In this document: one piece after another, positions 57,603-64,000 of the stretch
Numbering within the stretch: position 1 is the first letter of the stretch
Layout of the letters: each line of letters begins with the position of its first letter
Origin: Sporobolomyces roseus
Lineage: Eukaryota > Basidiomycota > Microbotryomycetes > Sporidiobolales > Sporidiobolaceae
Direction: 5' to 3'
Length of the DNA: 64,000 bases
Assembly: GCA_016617785.1 (NCBI GenBank)
Contig: JADILM010000012.1
Location: 186,001-250,000, forward strand
The notes under the pieces: generated by a model
What the model saw: only the letters and a program-made list of their open reading frames with translations
Database searches by the model: none
What the model was told of the DNA's origin: nothing
Position numbers and translations under genes: made by a program

Positions 57603-59669
57603 ATGGCGCCTTCTCCTGCTCCAACTCCGACTCCAACTCCTACGATTCCTTCATCTCTCTTCCATTCATTCGACTCGCACGGCTCTCCTTCACCCTCTAT
57701 AACCCCAGGACCCTTATCAGATCTCTCGATACAGCATAAACAACTACACTATGCGTACGCAGTACCAGTAGAGCGAGTGTATGAAGAACCAAGACTTCAC
57801 AACAATGGAAATTCAACAGTTTCATCTTCATCATCAATCATCTCTGACCGATCAGAGGGCACTGGAGTAGATGGCGAAGCTATAGGAGATAATAGACCGA
57901 GTGGAGAAGGGAGGAGCTGGAAGGGGAAGGAGCGGGAGTGGGTCAATCGCAGTGAGGATGGGAATGGTTCGAGGTTGGCGAAGAGAGGGAGCAGACGACG
58001 GAGAGGTTTACCGTTAGGTCTCGTAGGCGATATGGAAGAGGCTAGGAGGAGTCTTGAGAAGCGATTACCGATGGCAGATGGCTGTGAGTCGCTCAGTTCA
58101 TTTCCTTCTCCGTCTTGCCTCTTTCCCCACTGCCCCTCTCCTCCCGTCGCTTCCTTGCTCTCGATCCTTCTGCTCTCCAACGTCGACAAACGGTGTCCTC
58201 CCCCAAAATCGCTTCCCCGTGCCGCGAGTGTGAGCTGACTCTTTTCTCGACGAAAACAGATCCGTCCTGTAACCTAGTCGGCAATGGAGTTCTATCGTGC
58301 TATCCCGAAGGAGATACTACAATAGTGCAGGGAGAGTATAGCAAGTTTATCTGGAACGCAAACTTTCCAACTTTCATCGTGAGATCTTTCGTTTCAAACT
58401 TCGTCATTCGTCGATCGACTGACACGCTTCTGCTCCTTCTTCCTCTCTGTTACTCGTCAAATAGGGTGCTGGGTGAGCTCTCTTCCTCTCCTCTCTCGAA
58501 ACCCTTTCTCACTTCAAAGCTGACTCGCTCCCAATTCCGCAGTGATGTCGACATCTACCTCTACAACGCCAACACAGAAGATATCGCCACGACCTGGAGA
58601 GGAGTTCAAAACGCACGAGGAATGATCGGAATCGTACCTGACGAAGAGTGGTGGCCTGAACAATCAGCTTCCGAATGGTTCAACCGAGAATCAAACGTTT
58701 CTATCCCTTATTTCTTCGTCATTGTCGATGGAGGGGACGAGTTGACGGGTGGAGAAACACATCAAAGTACTTTCACTGTTATTCGTAAGCACCCTTTTCT
58801 CGATTCTTTTGCCAAGTTCATGCGAAAAGCTCATCCTAAGGCTTTGCTTAGAAACGGCTGCACCAACTTCATTATCCTCCTCCCTTGCTCTCTTGACCGC
58901 TTCATCACTATCCTCCATCTCTTCCATCTCTTCACTTTCGGCCGCATCCGCCTCTTCCCTCTCTTCACTCCTCTCAAATTCTCTCAACCCTGCTTCCTCC
59001 GGTACCTCAACATCCTCTTCCTCTCGCGCAACAAACGCAGCTGGAGAGCTTCAACCCTCATCAGATGATTCGAGTGGACCAGCAATCCCGAAATGGGCCA
59101 TCGCAATCATTGTCATTCTCGGATTCTTCGCACTCGTCGCTGGTCTTATCGCTGTTTATTTCCTACGGCGTCGAAGACGGAGTGCTGTAATGAACGGAGC
59201 AGCGGTAGAGAAGGAACGAGAAGGAGAAGATGGAGTTAGTCAAGGATCTAGAGAACCGATGTTGGGTTCCGGTTCCGCCGGTTCGAGAGGGATCACACCT
59301 GCTGTGATTGGAGGAGGAGCTGGAGGAGCTGCGCTAGGAGCGCTGGCAGCGGGAGCAGGGAAGAAAGATGGGGAGAAAGAAGAGGAAGAGAGAGGGTTGG
59401 ATAGGAACGATGCGGCTCGTATGGCCGAGGCATTCAGGGCTGCCTTGAGAAGACCGGAATTCCCACATAACGCGGGAACAGAGTCGAGTGGGGAGAGTCA
59501 AGCGTTGACGAGTGGGACGAATCTGGAGGGAGGCGGAACTAGTGGAGGGGAGGGAGAGGGAGAGGGAGAGGATCCGGGGAGAGGGAGGGAATTGATCGAG
59601 GAGGAATTGAGGAGCGAGGGAAAGAGTATGAGGGATGTTGAAGGAGGAGGTGGGAAACGATGGGGTTGA
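57603..59669 (+). CDS. Single-pass membrane protein with Ser-rich stalk (555 aa)
   Basis: Five exons: 57603-58083, 58260-58378, 58465-58472, 58543-58784 and 58852-59669. The third is only 8 nt, yet needed to keep frame. Residues about 161-300 form a beta-rich, probably extracytosolic domain (YPSCNLVGNGVLSCYP, VDIYLYNANTED, YFFVIVDGGDEL) with two Cys. A Ser/Leu-rich stalk follows, then one membrane helix (PKWAIAIIVILGFFALVAGL) and a stop-transfer RRRRR. The cytosolic tail is Gly/Glu-rich. The layout recalls fungal cell-wall sensors or Kre9-like surface proteins, but no family is recognised. No signal peptide is visible at the proposed start: the first 160 residues are Pro/Ser-rich then basic, so a true start or an extra exon may be missing. 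Confidence 0.7.
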
Positions 59670-60310
59670 AAAAGACTCAAACCGACCCATTGAAAACGAC
59701 TCGATGTTTTTATCAGATTTCTCTTTATCGACTATTTCAACCCTTCGACGACTCACGCCTCCTCTCACAGCACGCAACCTTCAAAACCATGTCACCACTA
59801 ATATCTTATTCCACCCTTTTCGACTTTATTTACCCATTTCGACTCTTTTCGACTCCTCCTATTATTCCCCTTGTTTCTCTTCTTTCCCTTCCTTCGATTC
59901 TCTCGGATGGACACTGTGCTTTCTCTCTATAACCTATAATGGACCCTCTGACTCCTATTCTACCTTTACACGCTTTCGGAAACGGATACAACTTGACTTT
60001 TTTCTTTCCTCTACCTTCATTACGTTATTTTCGTTATCTTTTTTGCACGAACGCCTATGGTAGTTTTGCAGTGATATATCTTATCGATTTCTCTTTCTTT
60101 CGTTAAACTTGTTGAAGACGTGACCTCGTGAGACAGATTGTTCGCAAGAACAGTTGAGAGTCAATTCGCGCACGATCACAGAGAGCAGCTGGAGTAAACG
60201 ATAGTGATTTCCTGCGTATAGTGGTAGTAGATACACAGAGATTTGCCTGATAACCTGTACCAGATCCCCCCATCTTCAGTGCTCCTCGCTCCCAACTCCA
60301 GAAAGATCCA
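59670..60310. other. Convergent intergenic region
   Basis: About 640 bp between converging stops, T/C-rich at 59720-60060. It should hold both 3' UTRs. No gene seen. Confidence 0.5.
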
Positions 60311-61822
60311 TCAAGGATCACTCGCATTCCGAATCAACATACCTGTTTACCCTCAACAAGCTCTCCTCTCATCAGTACCTCGCCACTTACAAGCTAAGAG
60401 AGCTATAGAATGTGTAGACTTACGAACATTATTCAACATTCCCTGAACTCCCTGTAAATACCAATTCACTTCCCCTCTACTCTCCTTCTCTGCCTCCCCC
60501 AACAATCGTTTCGCATCCTTGAACTCGATCTCCAATTCATGAGTCGGTTCTTGAGGTGGTTGAGAGGCGGAGGGAGTCGAGACTTGGGTCAGATCGATCG
60601 TGTATAATTGGTGCGAGTAAGAGATACGATCTTTTCGACGGGAATGAGTGGGTGGTGTCGAGGGCAGCTCAGTTACTGGATCAGGAGTTTGCGTGAGTTT
60701 GAGAGAGAAGGGAGAGGAGAGAAAAGGGGAAGGGGGAAACGAACCTGGATTTTCCAAAGAGATTGAAACTCTCCAATCAAACAATCGTTTCGGACTAAAA
60801 ACGTTCATATCCGCTACTCTTATCTTCTCTACAGCTTTCCAACTTGCCCCATTACTAACATCTTTCTTCTTCTCATCCCTCGTAACTCTGACTTTTCTCT
60901 TTTCGGGTCCTGGAAGTTGATGAAATGTATCGAGTTCGTGAGTGTGTGAATAGGCTATTCGGGAGTGAGGGTATGAGGGGTGGGAAGTTTCGACGACTCG
61001 TGCGTTCAGGAGTTGGTTGAAGGATTTGTGTTGGGTTTGTGACATGTTGGATTGGAATCGCAAGCCAGTATCGTCGGTTAGAACTGTGAACCGAAACAAG
61101 AGCCTCTATCAGCTTTGGATAAGGATAGTAGCGGTGTACTCGAACTCACTGGCTTCTGTTGGTACTGGTAGGTAAACTCTCTGACCTCCTTGTCTTTGAT
61201 CGACTAATAATCCAATCTTCGCTTCAATCTATGCCTCACTCTCTCTTGATCAGCTCTCATCCACTCACACCCAGTAGGAGTGTAGACTTACCTCTACTTT
61301 ATCCCAATCCAACTGACTACAAAACCCCCACAACCAATCTGCGACCTCTCTCGTAAACTCATCTATCGGTTCGACATTGAACACGCTCGGTTCCAATTTA
61401 CTCTCTCCACTCGCTCTCCTCTGTACGTTTGGTGGTGGAGGAGGAGGTGGACGATGAGCTGAAGAAGAAGTTGGACGGGAACGAGGATGAGTGTTTGAGG
61501 GTGGAGGCATTTGGGTTGGGAGTGAGGAAGGTTCAGAGGAAGGGGAAGAAGAAGGACGAGGTCGTTTTGAGGGAGGAGGGAGATGGGAAGGAGTCGAAAT
61601 GGAAATGGGTTGAGAAGGAGCGTTCAAATTGGAGAAGGGGGATTCTTGTTCCTCTTCTCCTTGAGTTGTTGTGGTGGTACTGGTGAAGTAGTCTTGAGTG
61701 TTGAATGGGGTCAGGTCATCGTTGTTTGAAGTGTTGAGTAATGAAGTGATTGAGGGGGAAAGAGAAGGAGAAGGTCGAGCTACTGAAGAGGAAGCAGAGG
61801 GGGCAGGTGAAGGTGAGGGCAT
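60311..61822 (-). CDS. CET1: mRNA-capping RNA 5'-triphosphatase, Cet1 type (410 aa)
   Basis: Five exons: 61822-61292, 61228-61150, 61083-60745, 60675-60424 and 60342-60311. It removes the gamma-phosphate of nascent RNA, the first step of cap formation in the nucleus. Residues 1-150 are a Ser/Pro-rich tail with a KRPRP segment. The triphosphate-tunnel metalloenzyme core follows. Motif A is VEIEAKIG, with the metal-binding Glu177 and Glu179. FSPKRLFDWRVSISLE and RRKDRISYSH match the basic tunnel strands. The last acidic motif is HELEIEF (362-368). The C-terminal helix QGMLNNVRMLIRN parallels the end of yeast Cet1. This fungal-type fold differs from the cysteine-phosphatase-type domain of animals. 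It is divergent from the RPAP3-like gene. Confidence 0.9.
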
Positions 61823-61983
61823 GACTGCATACACTTCCACGCGTCAATCCAAGCAAAAAGAGTGAGTGAATGGCAAGAGAGAGAGAGAAAGAGAAAGATC
61901 TACTCTGTTTACTGTTTCCTGCAACTCCTCAACCTCTGGCTCTCACTCGACACGCTATATAGATTGGGAATAGACTACTGGGA
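61823..61983. promoter_or_regulatory. Putative bidirectional promoter, CET1 / RPAP3-like
   Basis: 161 bp between divergent starts, with a purine-rich GA tract at about 61877-61897. Assigned from position only. Confidence 0.4.
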
Positions 61984-63500
61984 ATGGGATCAGCAGCGGA
62001 ACAATCAAAATCAGACGTGAGTCCTCTGACCCCTCTATTCCTCCTATTCTTTCCCCTCTCCTATTTCTAACTCTCCTATCCTCCTCATTTAGGGTAACGC
62101 AGCTTTCAAACTACAAGATTACCCTTTGGCACTCTCCCACTACTCGACTGCTATTCAACTAGACCCTTCAATATCAACCTATCCTCTCAATCGAAGTCTC
62201 GTACATCTCAAACTATCAAACTGGAAAGAAGCAGAGAAGGATGCAAAGAGAGCACTCGACTTGGATGGAGGAGCAAATGTGAAAGCATTGTTCAGGAGAG
62301 GATTGGCCAGGAAAGGTATGGGCAGATTGGACGATGCGAAGAAAGGTGAGTTTTCCACTATGTTCAGCGTTTCCACGCGCACTGAGCGAGATCGAAGCTT
62401 CCAGATTTCGAGGAAGCTTTAGGTCAAGGTGCAGGTGCAGATGTGCAAGCTGAACTGGCGAAAGTCAAGCTAGAACTCGCTTTGGATGCGAAAGGGAAAT
62501 CGACAGAGAAATCAAAGGTGCGTTGTTGATGACTGTTCAGCAAAGCTTCGGCATTGATGAATAGCGTATGCCGAATGTACAGGTCTCAGCATCGATATCC
62601 CCTCCTTCGACTGCTTCCTCCACTCCTGAACCGAAACCTAGTACAGCACCTCAATCGAAATCCGACAGATTACGAGCTGCGATCGCTTCCCCTGCCTCCG
62701 CTCCCCCCTCGAAACCCTCTTCACCGCCTTCATCTACCTCGCAAGCCCAACAATCTCCTGCAACGGCGTCGAAACCCTCCTCACTAGCAGCTATTCAAAA
62801 CGATGATTCAGGGGGATTCATGAAAGCTGTTTCAACTCGAAAACTAAAACCCACTTCCACCTCCTCCCCTCCAGCACCAAGTCCATCTTTGCAAACTTCG
62901 TCAGAACCAGACCCTTCCAGAGCAGCGACCGGTTCCCCAGCTCCACCTGCTCAACCTCCGACTCCCTCGACTTCAACTCCCCAACCCGATCCTCTTCCCT
63001 CTCCCTCTCCCTCTTTAACCTCACCTCCAGCGCCCAGCTCCTTCGCCTCCAAGAAACTCTCCCGATCAACGCGTCAACCCTCCTACCTCCCACCCACTGC
63101 TTCTTCCTCCTCTCAATCCCTGCCCCTTCGCTCTGCTCGCCCTTCCCACCCTTCAAGTCAAACTCTAACTTCCTTAGAATCTTCACTCTTACTCTTACCC
63201 TCCTCTTCACCCTCACGTAAAGATCTCCTTCGTTCGTTGGATCCATCGAAATTGGAAGAGTTCATGGGTGACTCTCTGACTCCTGATTTATTGAGTTTGA
63301 TCTTGGCTGAGCTAGATAGTGAGGAAGAAGGGCATGAGGAGGAAGGATGGAAGTTTGACTTATTGGAGGGATTGGGAGAGTGTAGGAGGTTCGGGACGGC
63401 TAGAATGATGTTAGGGGAGGAAGAGGTCGGGGTTGTGAGGAGAGTGATGGAGGGGATGGAGAGGAGAGTGAAAGGGGCGAGGGGGAAGTGGGAAGTGTAG
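61984..63500 (+). CDS. TPR co-chaperone with RPAP3-like C-terminal domain (444 aa)
   Basis: Four exons: 61984-62016, 62093-62345, 62405-62517 and 62565-63500. Residues 12 to about 110 are a TPR array (GNAAFKLQDYPLALSHYSTA, LNRSLVHLKLSNWKEAEKDA, ALFRRGLARKGMGRLDDA) of the kind that holds the EEVD tails of Hsp90/Hsp70. About 200 residues of Ser/Pro/Thr-rich linker follow. The last 110 residues (LLRSLDPSKLEEFMGDSLTPDLLSLILAEL, ...LGECRRFGTARMML) fit the helical RPAP3_C domain that binds the RUVBL1/2 (R2TP) complex. The protein would help assemble RNA polymerase II, snoRNPs and PIKKs. Budding-yeast Tah1 has only the TPR part, so this is the longer animal-like layout. The last intron is short (47 nt). 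Confidence 0.82.
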
Positions 63501-63833
63501 TGCAAGGAGAGGGGGGGAAGGGGATCCGAAAAGGAACGACAAGCTTGACTTCGAAGTTTGGAAACCTGACGCCTGAGCAAGAGAGAGGACGGGATAGTTC
63601 TCGCTTGGGCTCTCGGAGGTGCTCGTCGAACGTACGATGCGTAGAATTGAGGAGAGGTCCTGTTTTGAGGATTCTTCGAGCGACACTTCGACGGGCGAAC
63701 AGCTCGTCTCAGCGAGGGATCAGAATCGCCATTCACCGGTAGGCAATCTCTATTACTGAAGAAAAGGAAGAAGTAGCGCAGGACTCCGTGAGTCGACTCG
63801 AAAACAAACACGAAGAGATCTTGCGATCAAGCT
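63501..63833. other. Convergent intergenic region
   Basis: About 330 bp between the RPAP3-like stop and the stop of the gene entering from the right edge. Contains both 3' UTRs. No gene seen. Confidence 0.45.
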
Positions 63834-63922
63834 TTACTCGACATCGATCGCGATACCAATGAGATGTTGTCTATCGAAGGATCCCTGAATACGACGAGTC
63901 GCAGAGAGAGAACGAAGGCATT
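63834..63922 (-). CDS. 3'-terminal exon of a gene cut by the window end
   Basis: On the complement strand an acceptor (CCAG) at about 63923 is followed by an open frame of 28 codons that includes RRIQGSFDRQHLIGIAIDVE and ends in TAA at 63834-63836. The codon pattern is like other exons here and the peptide looks structured, but I cannot name the protein. The rest lies beyond 64000. Confidence 0.4.
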
Positions 63923-64000
63923 CTGGAAGGGAGAACAAGCAGAAGTCGTAAGTTTTCACGATTTCTGTGTCCGACTTTAGCGGTCAACGCAGTACGTCCA

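Overview
The window is nuclear DNA of a fungus, most likely a basidiomycete. Genes lie close together on both strands. Almost all are cut by short introns (about 46-140 nt, typically 55-75) with GT(A/G/T)xGx donors, a CTGAC/CTAAC/CTCAC/CTGAT-like branch site close to the acceptor, and AG ends. Gene content is eukaryotic housekeeping: a nuclear-pore protein, U1-70K, V-ATPase subunit B, COX10, ROK1 and the mRNA-capping triphosphatase. I suspect Pucciniomycotina, but that is a guess from gene style. No rRNA, tRNA, CRISPR array or transposon was recognised.

Layout. 1-5.7 kb: three unrecognised genes, one cut by the window start and two coding for coiled-coil/low-complexity proteins. 5.9-12.8 kb: a 2120-residue FG nucleoporin (Nup159/Nup214 type). 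12.9-15.4 kb: an F-box protein and a small unknown gene. 15.6-18.2 kb: a fusion of an AIG2/gamma-glutamylcyclotransferase-like domain with a class-V PLP enzyme. 18.4-36.2 kb: three POT1-like telomere-protein paralogues, interleaved with a PDI-type thioredoxin protein, U1-70K, ROK1, COX10 and BZZ1. 36.7-45.7 kb: an unknown gene, two more F-box genes, a methyltransferase and a possible Mis14/NSL1 kinetochore protein. 46.0-55.0 kb: a GDSN-type membrane esterase-like protein, V-ATPase subunit B (VMA2) and an MFS sugar transporter. 55.0-57.6 kb: a gene-poor stretch. 57.6-63.5 kb: a membrane protein with an 8-nt micro-exon, CET1 and an RPAP3-like co-chaperone. The last 170 bases hold the 3' end of another gene.

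The most unusual content is the trio of POT1-like genes within 18 kb. All share splice phases in the same order and an extra N-terminal OB-like domain. Two have both DNA-binding OB folds; the middle one stops before OB2. Human and fission-yeast POT1 carry their extra domain at the C terminus, so this is an unusual arrangement as well as a local expansion. Next in interest is the AIG2-aminotransferase fusion. A set of three F-box genes of almost equal size also suggests local duplication and divergence.

Several gene pairs are divergent with only about 140-180 bp between start codons: coiled-coil/NUP, fusion enzyme/POT1-A, PDI/U1-70K, ROK1/COX10 and CET1/RPAP3. They probably share bidirectional promoters. 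All gene models were spliced by hand; reading-frame phase was checked at every junction, but none is backed by RNA data.
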